Made by a program: the position numbers and the translations under genes. This document shows, in pieces, positions 9,132-18,610 of a DNA stretch of 64,000 nucleotides. A model generated the notes under the pieces. The model ran no database searches. It was not told the origin of the DNA and was given only the letters and a program-made list of their open reading frames with translations. Source of the stretch: Phycisphaeraceae bacterium (lineage in GTDB: Bacteria > Planctomycetota > Phycisphaerae > Phycisphaerales > Phycisphaeraceae); NCBI GenBank assembly GCA_002716625.1, contig PBAS01000028.1:1-64000 (forward strand), given 5' to 3'. The number at the start of each line of letters is the position of its first letter. Positions within the stretch are counted from its first letter, which is position 1.

Positions 9132-10694
9132 TCAAACTGAACGTTCGCGATCCTTCCAGTACCGATCTCTCAACTCTCGCTTCACTATTTTTCCATAGTT
9201 GTTTTTGGGAAGTTCATCCATGAAGTCAATGGACTTTGGCTTTTTGTAGCTTGCAATATGCTGTTTGCAAAAGTCAATGAGGTCTTCTTCCGTGACGCTT
9301 TCCGATGGCAGAAGGCTTATCACCGCCTTGATGGACTCGCCCCACTTGGGGTCTGGCACGCCGATGACCGCTACTTCACGCACAGCTTGGTGTTGGACAA
9401 GCACCTCTTCTATTTCACGAGGATAGATGTTTTCGCCCCCACTAATGATTAAATCCTTTGAACGATCCATCAGAAACAGATAACCGTCCTCATCCAGATA
9501 GCCAACATCTCCAGTATGCAGCCATCCGTTGCGAAGCGTTTTTGCCGTGGCCTCGGGGTTCTGCCAATAGCCCTTCATGACCAGGTCAGATCTTGTGACG
9601 ATTTCCCCGCATTCACCGGTTGGCAACTGGCGATCTTGGCCGTCAACAATCGCAATTTCAACATCAGTATGGGCAATACCCGCCGACGCGAGGCGTTTCA
9701 TCTGTTTGTTTGTACCATTTAAGACATGATCCTCATGCGGAAGATATGAAATGGTCATGGGTGACTCACCCTGTCCATAAAGTTGAACCAGACAGGGGCC
9801 AAAACGTTTGATTGCTCTAGTCAAATCCTCAACAAGCATGGGCGAGCCGCCGTAGACGATTGCTTTGAGTGAACTGTGGTCAAACTGGCTGATCGCAGGA
9901 CTATCGACTAGCAGTTTGATCATGGTTGGTGCTCCGAACATGTTCGTGACACGGTATTTTTCAATAGATGATAGGATGGCCTGTGGATCAAAAGACTTTG
10001 AGGCGGGAATAATGTTGGTGCTAGCCTTGGCGATATTGGGTATGGCATACAATCCACTGCCATGGGACAGGGGGGCGGCGTGAATCACCACTTCGTCACG
10101 TCCAAACCCGGGACACATACTGGCAAAAAAATCCTGGGTCATGGCGGTTAGGTTGCGGTGGGTCAGCATGGCACCCTTGGATTGGCCAGTGGTGCCGGAT
10201 GTATAAAAAAGCCAAGCGACGTCATCTGGTTCCACGTCGGTATCCTTGAAATCACCAGAGCTTTCCGCGAGCAGCAATTCATAGTTAAGCCAGCCATCTT
10301 CGGCATCCGACAAGCTGATGAAATGACGCACCTTTGGTAATTGGTTTAGAACGGAGCGTAATGATTCGTTGAATTCAGAGGAAGTGATCACGATCTCCGC
10401 TTCGCTGTGATCGATAATGTAGGAAAACTCATTGGGGTGCAGTCGGAAATTAACCGGGACAGCGCCACACCCTAATTTGAAGCATGCAAATATTGCCTCG
10501 AGCATCTGGGGGTGGTTGTGCATGAGCACCACGATATGTTGCTGTGGAGTTACACCAAGCCGACGCAGGGAATTGGCTAATTGGTTGGTGCGGGTATTAA
10601 ATTGCGCGTAGGTGAACTTGGTGTCACCGTGCACAATGGCGATCTGGTCGGGGAAAGATTGGGCTGATTTGGTTAGAAACTTACCTATATTCAT
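9132..10694 (-). CDS. Acyl-CoA synthetase / AMP-dependent ligase
   Basis: This intact 520-residue AMP-forming CoA ligase belongs to the FadD/class I acyl-adenylate family. The ATP loop is YTSGTTGQSKGAMLTHRN, followed by YGQGESPMT in the position of the A5 motif, then LHTGDVGYLDEDGYL, MDRSKDLIISGGENIYP and the lysine region LPKNNYGKIVKREL. It is probably cytosolic and activates a medium- or long-chain acid, or another carboxylate. It starts 24 bases after the SDR gene on the same strand and is likely co-transcribed with it. Together they form a separate lipid or acid unit opposite the beta-oxidation operon. It could supply the activity lost by the interrupted ligase at 1440-3299. Confidence 0.93.
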   Translation of the reverse strand: MNIGKFLTKSAQSFPDQIAIVHGDTKFTYAQFNTRTNQLANSLRRLGVTPQQHIVVLMHNHPQMLEAIFACFKLGCGAVPVNFRLHPNEFSYIIDHSEAEIVITSSEFNESLRSVLNQLPKVRHFISLSDAEDGWLNYELLLAESSGDFKDTDVEPDDVAWLFYTSGTTGQSKGAMLTHRNLTAMTQDFFASMCPGFGRDEVVIHAAPLSHGSGLYAIPNIAKASTNIIPASKSFDPQAILSSIEKYRVTNMFGAPTMIKLLVDSPAISQFDHSSLKAIVYGGSPMLVEDLTRAIKRFGPCLVQLYGQGESPMTISYLPHEDHVLNGTNKQMKRLASAGIAHTDVEIAIVDGQDRQLPTGECGEIVTRSDLVMKGYWQNPEATAKTLRNGWLHTGDVGYLDEDGYLFLMDRSKDLIISGGENIYPREIEEVLVQHQAVREVAVIGVPDPKWGESIKAVISLLPSESVTEEDLIDFCKQHIASYKKPKSIDFMDELPKNNYGKIVKRELRDRYWKDRERSV

Positions 10695-10718
10695 TTCAGC
10701 ATCATTGAATCCGCTGTA

Positions 10719-11519
10719 TTAATTACTCTTGCATGTCAGCCCACCGTCGACAACAAGCTCAGCGCCGGTGATATATTTTGCCTCATCTGAGGCTAGAAAC
10801 AAGGCGGCATAAGCAACGTCCCACGCATCACCCATCTTGTTCATGGGGCATTGTGCATCGCGTACCGAGATCATCTTTTGTACATCACCGTCTCCATAAG
10901 CATCTTTGAGCGGCTCGATGATCATGGGGGTATTCATTAGGCCAGGCAAGATCGCGTTGGCACGGATGTTCTTGTCTGCATATTGCAGAGCTATTGACCG
11001 TGTGAAGTTGGTGATTGCGCCCTTGGTCGTGCTGTAGCCAATATAAGGGACACCCAGATATCGAATCCCCGCAATAGAGGAAATATTGACAATGGCACCC
11101 CGTCCGCCAGACTCCATGTATGGTAGGACGTACTTGCAAGTGAGAAACATACTTTTGAGATTCACGTCGCAGACGCGATCCCAGCTTTCTTCACTGGTTT
11201 CGACTGGCCCACCCACTTCAACGATACCGACATTGTTATGAAGAATGTCAATCTGGCCATAGGTGTCAATACAACGCTGGACAAGATCTTTGACCTGTAT
11301 CGCATCAACCAGGTCGGCGCGGTGTGTGGCGCAGATGCCACCTTCGCTTTCAATAATGGTTTGGGTTTCGTCGGCTGCGTTTTGGTTGATGTCAACCGCG
11401 AGAATGTTTGCGCCCTCACGAGCAAAGAGTACAGCCGTTGCTTTACCATTGCCCCAACCCGGTCCTGAAGATCCGGCTCCGGTCACGATTGCTGTTTTAC
11501 CTTTTAGTCGTTCAGCCAT
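10719..11519 (-). CDS. Short-chain dehydrogenase/reductase (SDR)
   Basis: This 266-residue classical SDR has an NAD(P)-binding motif near the N-terminus, TGAGSSGPGWGNGKA, which is longer than the usual TGxxxGxG. It also has the structural HNNVG motif (NNAG position), the catalytic Ser in NISSIAG and the active-site Tyr and Lys in YIGYSTTKGA. The C-terminal part ends with ITGAELVVDGG as usual. An acidic residue after the second strand (VDINQ) suggests NAD rather than NADP. It is the first gene of a two-gene unit with the acyl-CoA ligase downstream, so it may act on a hydroxy- or oxo-acyl substrate. Confidence 0.92.
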   Translation of the reverse strand: MAERLKGKTAIVTGAGSSGPGWGNGKATAVLFAREGANILAVDINQNAADETQTIIESEGGICATHRADLVDAIQVKDLVQRCIDTYGQIDILHNNVGIVEVGGPVETSEESWDRVCDVNLKSMFLTCKYVLPYMESGGRGAIVNISSIAGIRYLGVPYIGYSTTKGAITNFTRSIALQYADKNIRANAILPGLMNTPMIIEPLKDAYGDGDVQKMISVRDAQCPMNKMGDAWDVAYAALFLASDEAKYITGAELVVDGGLTCKSN

Positions 11520-11988
11520 ATGTCCTTATCCGGTATTACGTGGTTCATCTGCTCTCTTGGCAATAAACATCAGGAACATTGCTGGTCAAGGTTCTAATGT
11601 ACACGATTAAATATAGTAATGTCTGAGGTGAAAACTAGCGGCCCCAATATCTTGGCAGTTAGAGTGCTTTTGGCATTCATCAGCATGCAACATGTTGATT
11701 TTTTTTTGAGAGTAGTCGGATGCAACCCTCCTGTACCTGAGCATGTATTTAGATGAGGTTAAATCCAACTTGTCATGTTCAATTTGAACGGGCTGTGGGG
11801 TGTGGCAATGAGAGATCAGCCATAGATGTGCAATAACCACGGTTGCATGAGTGATCTTTGCGAAACCCAAGAATACGTGATCTGCTGGATGTCCCAGTGA
11901 GGTGGTTTGGAGCAGATGGAAGTAATTGGTTTCTCTTGCCAGGGTGATCAAGCACTGTCTGGTGGAAATATGTAGGCGATTAACTGGT
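11520..11988. other. Gap downstream of murB, no supported gene
   Basis: About 470 bases separate the murB stop from the SDR start, both on the minus strand. An open frame at 11607-12062 (minus) begins inside murB in another frame and shows no family signature or coding character, so I leave it out. No terminator-like hairpin stood out. Confidence 0.45.
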
Positions 11989-12912
11989 TTAGGGCCAGAC
12001 CACAATCTCGCGTTCCAGTCGAATCCCAAACTGCTTGTATACCACTTCCCCAATGTGCTCAAGCAAAGCTAACACGTCCGAGGTGGAAGCTCCGTCATTG
12101 GCAATCACGAAGTTGGCGTGTTGGTCTGAGACCTTGGCACCACCAATTTGGTGGCCTTTCAATCCAGCACGATCAATCAGCATGCCTGCTGATTTGGGGA
12201 CATCGGCTGGGACTTTAAGGGGGTTTTTAAATGCGCAGCCACAGCTGTTGGCAGCCAGGGGCTGGCTCTTTTTTTTAAATTGAAATATTTCCTTGATGCG
12301 TGCTTTGACTGATTGTGGATCCTGTGGTGTTAGGGTGAACTGGGCTGCCAGGATAAATAGTTCAGATATATTCGTCTTGCGGTAGTTGAATTTTAAATTA
12401 TCGTGATGTCGCCACGAGACCATTCCGCGGTCATCCATAACCTGTACCTGATGTATGCTTTTGCCGATATCGCCAAAAACCCCACCTGCATTCATTCTTA
12501 CTGCGCCGCCTACTGTGGCAGGTATACCTGATAAGCACTCAATACCTTCAAGTCCAGCTCTTGCTGTTTGTAGGACTAATTGTGGCAGGTCGACTCCGGC
12601 GCCGGCAGTCATGTGTGACGGATTGAATTCAACTTGTTTAAATTCAGGGTCATCCAGCTGGATTACCACACCGTCGACACCCGAATCAGCCACCAGCAAG
12701 TTGGCTCCACTCCCAAGGACGTAAACAGGCCACTGATCCTGCCAGCAACGTTTGATGACAGCGGACAGGTCCGACTTGTTTGATGGATGGACCATCACTT
12801 TGGCCGGGCCGCCAAGTCCGTACCATGTGAATGGGGCAAGGGGTACATCGAGTTCGTATTTTACGTTTAGGCCACCGAATAGATGGTCAGCGTTTTGATT
12901 TTCCGGTGTCAT
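11989..12912 (-). CDS. murB: UDP-N-acetylenolpyruvoylglucosamine reductase
   Basis: MurB reduces UDP-GlcNAc-enolpyruvate to UDP-MurNAc with NADPH and FAD, the second committed step of peptidoglycan synthesis. The FAD-binding signatures are present: TWYGLGGPA, VLGSGANLLVADSGVDG, GIPATVGGAVRMNAG and NFRK-like NYRKTN. The C-terminal substrate region shows SCGCAFKNP, GMLIDRAGLKG and HANFVIANDG. The Ser/Cys region and the lack of the extra domain fit the type II enzyme. The ATG at 12912 gives 307 residues, normal for the family. An upstream ATG at 13026 lies inside mnmA and would add 38 residues that match nothing. The gene follows mnmA by 76 bases. Confidence 0.93.
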   Translation of the reverse strand: MTPENQNADHLFGGLNVKYELDVPLAPFTWYGLGGPAKVMVHPSNKSDLSAVIKRCWQDQWPVYVLGSGANLLVADSGVDGVVIQLDDPEFKQVEFNPSHMTAGAGVDLPQLVLQTARAGLEGIECLSGIPATVGGAVRMNAGGVFGDIGKSIHQVQVMDDRGMVSWRHHDNLKFNYRKTNISELFILAAQFTLTPQDPQSVKARIKEIFQFKKKSQPLAANSCGCAFKNPLKVPADVPKSAGMLIDRAGLKGHQIGGAKVSDQHANFVIANDGASTSDVLALLEHIGEVVYKQFGIRLEREIVVWP

Positions 12913-12988
12913 AATAGTTGTGGTTATGGTTTTTGATAATAGAAATGTGGATACGTGGTTCCGGATTTCCCCAACAAAATCCGCGTGC

Positions 12989-14155
12989 TTAATTGAATTC
13001 GGCGCAGTCAATCCACCCGCCGCCAATTAGTTGATCGCCTAGATAGCATACCGCAGCCTGCCCTGGGCTTATAGCACGTTGCGGGCGTTCGAATTGGACC
13101 CTGAATTTTTTCTTGTCTGGTGTAATCTCAATACACGCATTTGTTGGTTGACTGTTTGACCGGATTTGGATCTTGCAATTGATTGGTGTGTCTATGGGTA
13201 GATCTACTAGCCAGTTTGCCTGATCGGCAACAAGCTTGTTTGATTCCAAATTTCCTGCATCTCCGATGGTTACCGTATTGTTGCCGGCATTTTTGGCGGT
13301 CACGTAGATTGGATAGCCCAGTGCCACATTCAATCCTCTTCGCTGACCGATCGTGAAATGTTGATGGCCAGGGTGTGTACCAAGAACCGTACCCTCTTGG
13401 TTCTTGATGGGCCCGGGAGTGATCTGGTCGGGTGTGGTTTTCCTTACGAATCGGGCGTAGTTGTTATCCGGTACGAAACAGATTTCATAGCTATCCGGCT
13501 TGGCATGTACCGGCAGTCCTTTGTCCTCGGCGATTTGCCGTGTCTGCTTCTTTTCTAGTTCGCCAATTGGCAACAACATCCGGTCCAGTACTTTTCTTTG
13601 GGTCCCAAAAAGGACGTAACTCTGATCTTTGTGCGTATCAGTGCCTCGCAAGAGTTTCGTTTCAGTCCCAGATCGATCAATGCGGGCATAGTGTCCGGTC
13701 GCCACGTAGTCCGCATTGATACTTTCAGCATACTTGACCAGTTTGCCGAATTTCAGCCAGTCGTTACAGCGAACACAGGGGTTTGGTGTACGTCCACGGT
13801 TGTATTCTTCCACGAAATAATCGATGACTCGTCCAAAGTCGTTCTTGAAGTTTAAGACATATAACGGTATATCCAGCATTGCAGCCACCAGCCGTGCGTC
13901 CGATGCGTCATTAAGTGAACAGCATCCTTGCTGATTGGGTTTGGCGGTCTGGCTAGGGGAATCGACTTCCAGTGGCTTGGCGCAATGATCCTGGTGGTCG
14001 GCCATGTCGACTGAATCGTCACTACCCAAACGCATGAAACAACCCACAACGTCATAATCTTGGTCTTGCAGAAGCGCTGCAGAAACCGAACTGTCTACCC
14101 CCCCACTCATGGCCACAAGGACTTTTTTTCGATGTTGGTGGTTGCTCATGGCCAA
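12989..14155 (-). CDS. mnmA: tRNA-specific 2-thiouridylase
   Basis: MnmA activates U34 of the tRNAs for Lys, Glu and Gln with ATP and transfers sulfur to position 2. The N-terminal PP-loop AMSGGVDSSV is at about residues 15-24. The two catalytic cysteines are in NPCVRCND and EICFVPD, and TGHYARI is also conserved. The length of 388 is slightly longer than usual. The extra part is at about 45-80, rich in polar residues, between the PP-loop and the next conserved block; it includes a QGCCS motif in the place of the usual CCS. It lies directly upstream of murB on the same strand. Confidence 0.94.
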   Translation of the reverse strand: MAMSNHQHRKKVLVAMSGGVDSSVSAALLQDQDYDVVGCFMRLGSDDSVDMADHQDHCAKPLEVDSPSQTAKPNQQGCCSLNDASDARLVAAMLDIPLYVLNFKNDFGRVIDYFVEEYNRGRTPNPCVRCNDWLKFGKLVKYAESINADYVATGHYARIDRSGTETKLLRGTDTHKDQSYVLFGTQRKVLDRMLLPIGELEKKQTRQIAEDKGLPVHAKPDSYEICFVPDNNYARFVRKTTPDQITPGPIKNQEGTVLGTHPGHQHFTIGQRRGLNVALGYPIYVTAKNAGNNTVTIGDAGNLESNKLVADQANWLVDLPIDTPINCKIQIRSNSQPTNACIEITPDKKKFRVQFERPQRAISPGQAAVCYLGDQLIGGGWIDCAEFN

Positions 14156-14308
14156 ATCATATCACCAAGGGTGTGTTACTTCTGCCGCCACGGGCCTGAA
14201 AGGGATCTAAGCAGATATTTCCACTGATCAAGTAGGAAATTCCGGTGTGGGTAGTCCGGGATTTTCTCTTGGTCTATTTCATGGCATACGGCTTCAAAAG
14301 GTTCTATA

Positions 14309-14695
14309 ATGGGTGTTGACTTGGAAATCAGTATTATGACGTCACACACAACGGTCATCCCAAGGCCAACCGGACACAAAGCCGCACCTAAAGCAGATGT
14401 GGCCGTACGGCCACAACGTCAACCACCCTATGTGATTGTTATAGAAAATGATGATAAGCACACATTTACTTATGTCATCGAGGTTCTTCGGCGTATATGT
14501 GGTCACAGCAATCCCAAAGCTTTTCAACTTACGAATCAGATCCATACCGCTGGCAAATCAGCAGTGTGGTCTGGCACGCTTGAACTGGCTGAGCTCAAGC
14601 GGGATCAAATTCGTGGTTTTGGGCCTGATTACTACGCTACATCCACAGTGAGGTTTCCATTAGCCGTTACGATTGAGCCACTTGCGTCATCGTGA
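14309..14695 (+). CDS. clpS: ATP-dependent Clp protease adaptor ClpS
   Basis: ClpS delivers N-degron proteins to the ClpAP protease. The core begins after about 45 variable residues with PYVIVIENDD, then FTYVIEVLRRICG, then the substrate and ClpA contact stretch QIHTAGKSAVWSGTLELAELKRDQI. Some family positions differ from the usual pattern (NDDKHTFT for NDD.TPM), but the order and spacing fit. The ATG at 14309 has AAAAGG seven bases before it. A second in-frame ATG at 14336 is possible. The gene is divergent from mnmA and precedes the RNase P RNA. Confidence 0.85.
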   Translation: MGVDLEISIMTSHTTVIPRPTGHKAAPKADVAVRPQRQPPYVIVIENDDKHTFTYVIEVLRRICGHSNPKAFQLTNQIHTAGKSAVWSGTLELAELKRDQIRGFGPDYYATSTVRFPLAVTIEPLASS

Positions 14696-14999
14696 GCCCA
14701 CCGAGACTACGCAGTTCTCGTGATATATCCCCTTTTATAGCCCATCTACTTCGCGCGGTGGTAGATGTCGGTCAGCCTGCCCGAAATGGAATTTCTTTGG
14801 TTGTAACGTGAATACACAAGTGCTCCTTTTGCCTTGTTGTGTGACGCCATCGATTTTTGGTGAGCAGCTCCGTTAGGCCTGAAGACCCCGAAATCAGCGA
14901 GTCCTGGTGTGAGTTGTTGGCAGTCCAAGCATTTCTTCTCATTGCCTGTGTCAGTTCCAAACGGTTCCCACGATCCCTTAGGGTGTGTAGACTTATGGT
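14696..14999. other. Upstream region of the RNase P RNA
   Basis: About 300 bases lie between clpS and rnpB. It should hold the promoter of the RNA gene, but no clear -35/-10 pair could be picked with confidence. No protein gene is supported here. Confidence 0.45.
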
Positions 15000-15402
15000 G
15001 TGGCGTGGCGAGGCGGCCGCCCATCCCGCATGGGATGGGAGGAAAGTCCGAACACGGTAGAACTCGGTGGTGGGTAACACCCACCCTCCAAACTGGCGAC
15101 GGTTTGGGGCGGGATAGCGCCACAGAAAATATACCGCTCGTTGATTCGTTGACGGGTAAGGGTGAAATGGTGCGGTAAGAGCGCACCGCTGTGCTGGTGA
15201 CAGTGCAGGCTAGGCAAGCCCCGCCGCGTGCAAGGCCAAGTATGCCCCTGGTTGACGGTTATGACCGGCAGCCACAGCTGGTTCGGCTGTTTGGGGGCGG
15301 GTAGGCTGCTGTGAGTTCGTGGGCAACTGCGGGCCTAAGAGAAATGGTCGCACTCTCGATGGATCTCGAGATTACAGAATTCGGCTTATCGTCACGCCAC
15401 AA
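15000..15402 (+). ncRNA. rnpB: RNase P RNA, bacterial class A
   Basis: This is the catalytic RNA of RNase P, which cuts the 5' leader from pre-tRNA. The universally conserved blocks occur in order: GAGGAAAGTCCG (about 15039), GCCACAGAAA (about 15119), GGGTGAAATGGTGCGGTAAG (about 15160), and ACAGAATTCGGCTTA close to the 3' end. Helix P1 pairs 15000-15011 with 15389-15400, with a single wobble. The length of about 400 nt fits class A. A strong terminator follows immediately. The ends are set by the P1 pairing and may be off by a few bases. Confidence 0.95.
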
Positions 15403-15405
15403 AAT

Positions 15406-15437
15406 AACCCCGGTCGAGCAGGACCGGGGTTGTTTTT
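15406..15437 (+). terminator. Intrinsic terminator of rnpB
   Basis: A 10-bp perfect stem (AACCCCGGTC with GACCGGGGTT) around a 6-base loop is followed by GTTTTT. It lies five bases after the P1 helix of the RNase P RNA and before the convergent HEAT-repeat gene, whose transcript it may also stop. Confidence 0.9.
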
Positions 15438-15469
15438 ATATCGCTTTTATGGTGGGTGCAGGCCCCCCG

Positions 15470-17632
15470 CTAATCTACAACCAGACTCACGGTATCTTCC
15501 GAGGGCAGTGTTAATGCGCCGTGAGCGCGTGCAGCAGCAAGTGCTAAGTCGCCATCGCTGGTCTTGACTAACTGCCGCAATTTGTCCAACTGAAATCGCG
15601 TAAGCCGGTTGCCCATCTGTTTGCCTGACTCGGCTAGGCTGTTGAGTAACGAGATCCGTACGTTCGTGTCAGCCCCATGATCCAACGCCGCATCGGCGAT
15701 GGATATTTGGGATTCTGCACTTGTAATCAGTTCCAGTACGTGACCAGCAGCGATGACAATGGGTTGGCGGCTATCATTCAGTGCTGCAATCAACGCCGGT
15801 TCAGCATCAGAGAGGTTGTATAAACTTGCGCCGTTGAGCCCAATTCCTCGAAGTGCAGTCAGTGCCCTAGCTGCAAAATTTGCAGCTTCATCAGATCCGA
15901 TTGGTTCGCCGACAGAGTTGGCTGTTACCTGTCCGATCGTCTGTCCCAACGTGTTTTGGTCTGTACCATCTACCAATGCCGTAAGCCGCCATTGATCACG
16001 ATATTTCGACTGTAAACGAAGCTGGTCGACGCCAGAAGTGATTGCAACGATTGAAGCAGTCGCCAGCTTATAGTTTTGCCCCGCTTGGAGGTACACCGAT
16101 TCAATCTGGTCTGCGGTACCGGCGGCGACTACAAGGTCAAAACCTGCGCGTGTATTGATCACGTCAGCCGCCGCCTCCAAGGTGGATGTGGCGGCTGCTT
16201 CGTAGCCTAATCCTTTTATCTGGGACGCCAAATCATTGAGCCGGTTTTGATCATCACAGATCACCAATGCATGTCGCAAATCACTTTGGCGAACGGCCTC
16301 TGCCAATACCGGTACCACTCGATAGCTCAATGAAAAATCCGATTTGGGTCGTGCACGCGCCAATACGAATGCTGCAGTAAATCGAATTCGCCGGTCGGCA
16401 TACGAAAGTGCTGACAATAGGGGTTGGGCTGCACCGGTACGATTGAGCAGTGCGTCAGTGCCTGCCGTGGCCAACAGGGCTTCAATTGCATCGAGGGCCA
16501 GTGGGGTGTCTTGGTCTGTCATCGCTCGGTCGAGAACATCATGCAGCCGCAAAGGTCCTGCCATGCGGGCGTAGTACATGGGTTCGCGTTCAATGTGAGT
16601 CGCGTTGTCAACCTCATCACGTCCGAGGCGGTTTTCCCGACGCAGATTAGCACCAAGCCAAAGGCTCAGTGCTGGATCCATCTGTCGGTCAAGTGCTAAA
16701 GCCCGCTGTGCTGCACGCATGGCTAGGACATCCGCGAAAATGGCTGGTGGTACAGGAGTTGAAATGAGTCCGGCCCGCGGGTCATAGTCCCATACGATTC
16801 CACGGTCCGTAGCTGTGTCATAACCGGGAAGTTGCCCCCCATTTGTGCCAGCAACGTAGTAGTTTTCACCCAGTGTCAGGAAAAGTTCGGATGCAGTGAC
16901 GTCGTCCGGTACCTCTTGTTTGGCTGTAAGTTCATCATATGCCCGCTGGACGGCTAAAGCAGCCTGGGGGTCGACGCCAGGCATCTCAAGTACCTGTTTG
17001 AGATAAGGTAAAGCTCGCGGGTATTCGATCCCGGCCAGAATCTGGGCCACTTGACCCATTTGTACGGGTTCTAACTGGGACAGTGCGACTGATAACGGGT
17101 AGACCAATGGGCGTCCAATAGCAACCATCGCTGTTTCAACATGTGGATGCAGTTTCTGTTGCTTCTGGTCACGCAAGACATTCAAAAGCTGTGGCGCTGC
17201 AAACTGCCCCGCTCCGCGAAGGCGTTCAACAGCGTTATGACGCTGTCTTAGGGTTCCTGCGAGTGCCTCAATATTTGATGAAACTCGAACTGATTTACGA
17301 GCTTGGGCAATCCGAGCGGCTTGGATACGTGCTTCTAGCTTTGCGGCTACACCGTCCACATCTGCCATTTGTCGGGCCAGTGCCAATGTATTTTCATAAT
17401 CGATATCACCTGATTGTTCGACAACTTGTAGAAGTTGTTCATGATTAACCTTGGCCATCAAAGCTTTGGCGTAACTTGCAGCAAGTTTGGGCCGGCGTAC
17501 GCGGACGTAATGATTGAAATCACCCCAGAGGCTTGACGCGTTATCACCGGCTTGTTGGGCCGATACGCCAGTTACCGATGCGACCGTGAGAGCAAACGCA
17601 CAACCCATTTGGTAGGCAAAGCTCATATTCAA
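15470..17632 (-). CDS. Exported HEAT-repeat protein with a receiver-like domain
   Basis: I recognise the fold type but not a specific function. The protein has 720 residues. An N-terminal signal peptide ends at GVSAQQ (cleavage after about residue 25). The body is made of alpha-helical HEAT-like repeats, for example AAPQLLNVLRDQ, ALPYLKQVLEMPGV, LLSALSYADRRIRFTAAFVLARA, and EPALIAALNDSRQPIVIAAGHVLEL. Between about residues 450 and 575 lies a segment starting HALVICDDQNRLNDL that resembles a response-regulator receiver fold but lacks the phosphorylatable aspartate (FDLVVAAG where FDLVLLD would be expected). It is probably a periplasmic or secreted scaffold. It is convergent with rnpB and divergent from the DUF456 gene. 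Confidence 0.8.
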   Translation of the reverse strand: MNMSFAYQMGCAFALTVASVTGVSAQQAGDNASSLWGDFNHYVRVRRPKLAASYAKALMAKVNHEQLLQVVEQSGDIDYENTLALARQMADVDGVAAKLEARIQAARIAQARKSVRVSSNIEALAGTLRQRHNAVERLRGAGQFAAPQLLNVLRDQKQQKLHPHVETAMVAIGRPLVYPLSVALSQLEPVQMGQVAQILAGIEYPRALPYLKQVLEMPGVDPQAALAVQRAYDELTAKQEVPDDVTASELFLTLGENYYVAGTNGGQLPGYDTATDRGIVWDYDPRAGLISTPVPPAIFADVLAMRAAQRALALDRQMDPALSLWLGANLRRENRLGRDEVDNATHIEREPMYYARMAGPLRLHDVLDRAMTDQDTPLALDAIEALLATAGTDALLNRTGAAQPLLSALSYADRRIRFTAAFVLARARPKSDFSLSYRVVPVLAEAVRQSDLRHALVICDDQNRLNDLASQIKGLGYEAAATSTLEAAADVINTRAGFDLVVAAGTADQIESVYLQAGQNYKLATASIVAITSGVDQLRLQSKYRDQWRLTALVDGTDQNTLGQTIGQVTANSVGEPIGSDEAANFAARALTALRGIGLNGASLYNLSDAEPALIAALNDSRQPIVIAAGHVLELITSAESQISIADAALDHGADTNVRISLLNSLAESGKQMGNRLTRFQLDKLRQLVKTSDGDLALAAARAHGALTLPSEDTVSLVVD

Positions 17633-17719
17633 CTCCCAGGAGTAGGTAAAGGCAGGTAGGACAACTGTCCAAAATACCGGCGTTGGTCTATCTCGTCAAG
17701 CCAATTATGGGGGATTGAA

Positions 17720-17739
17720 CCCTATTGCATGCAATAGGG
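17720..17739. repeat. 20-bp perfect palindrome
   Basis: CCCTATTGCATGCAATAGGG is a perfect 20-bp palindrome with no spacer. It sits 88 bases upstream of the HEAT-repeat gene and 152 bases upstream of the divergent DUF456 gene. The position between divergent genes and the two-fold symmetry fit an operator for a dimeric regulator. No T tract follows, which argues against a terminator. Confidence 0.6.
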
Positions 17740-17890
17740 CTCTGTTTGCCGGGTAAGTTTGCAGTTATGCGGGGCAATTAAGCAGTTACGTGGGCTTATG
17801 GTGGTTAGATTTGGACGGTTTTCATGACCAGTAGAAGCCACACGGGTTATTGTAGCAGTGCCCAAGGGCCCATTCGGGTAATATAAGCTT

Positions 17891-18406
17891 ATGTCGAATA
17901 TTATGGTTTGGGTCATGCTGTCACTGCTTCTGGTGATTAATGCAGGCGGCGTGGTGCTGACCGTTTTTCAGTTACCGGGTATATGGCTCATCCTTCTGGC
18001 GACGGGGTTGACCTTTATATGGCAACCACAGATCGTCGGTTATGAAGCGGTGCTTGTCCTAGCTATTTTGGCAATTGGTGGTGAAGTACTGGAATTCTGG
18101 TTGGCCGCTAGAGGGGCAGTGAAAGCCGGCGGGTCTACACGGGCCGCTGCCTGTGCAATGGTTGGTGCCGTTGTGGGTGCAATGGTTGGCACAATTGTAT
18201 TCCCAGTGGTCGGGACGATTGTTGGCGGATGTCTTGGTGCTGGGTTGGCATCCTATCTTGGTGATCGCTGGGCTGGACGTACGCATGACCAAGCAGCGAA
18301 ATCAGGTGGTGGTGCTGTGATTGGTAAGTTTTGGGCCACCCTTATGAAAGTTGCTGTTGCGATTACAATGTGGATCGTCAGTGCAGTTGTGGTTTTTTGG
18401 TCATAG
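17891..18406 (+). CDS. DUF456 family membrane protein
   Basis: This 171-residue protein is almost entirely hydrophobic, with about five membrane segments: 5-25, 30-45, 50-70, a glycine-rich pair at 85-118, and 145-168. The order FQLPGIWLILLAT, a glycine-rich AVVGAMVGTIVFPVVGTIVGG hairpin split by GTI/FPV, and a short polar loop with SYLGDRWAG fit the DUF456 family, whose function is unknown. The ATG follows an AT-rich leader. It lies alone on the plus strand between the HEAT-repeat gene and the GH10-like gene. Confidence 0.85.
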   Translation: MSNIMVWVMLSLLLVINAGGVVLTVFQLPGIWLILLATGLTFIWQPQIVGYEAVLVLAILAIGGEVLEFWLAARGAVKAGGSTRAAACAMVGAVVGAMVGTIVFPVVGTIVGGCLGAGLASYLGDRWAGRTHDQAAKSGGGAVIGKFWATLMKVAVAITMWIVSAVVVFWS

Positions 18407-18610
18407 CGGTCCAACTGTTCGCTTTTGAAATCTGATCGATTAAGCGGTGGTCTGCACAAGAATCAATCTACTATCTCGTTTAAGATAGGTGCGGTGTAAC
18501 TTCGCCGGGGTTGACTGTTCTGGGGAACTTCCGTTTGGAGCCAAGATCACAAGCTGAATTCCTGGTGACTCGATAGTCTGGCATTTAGATCATTAGATTT
18601 ACGAATAATC

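Noticed and set aside
11607-12062. A 151-codon minus-strand frame after murB
   Set aside because: Its first part lies inside murB in another frame and its sequence shows no domain, no membrane segment and no good start signal.
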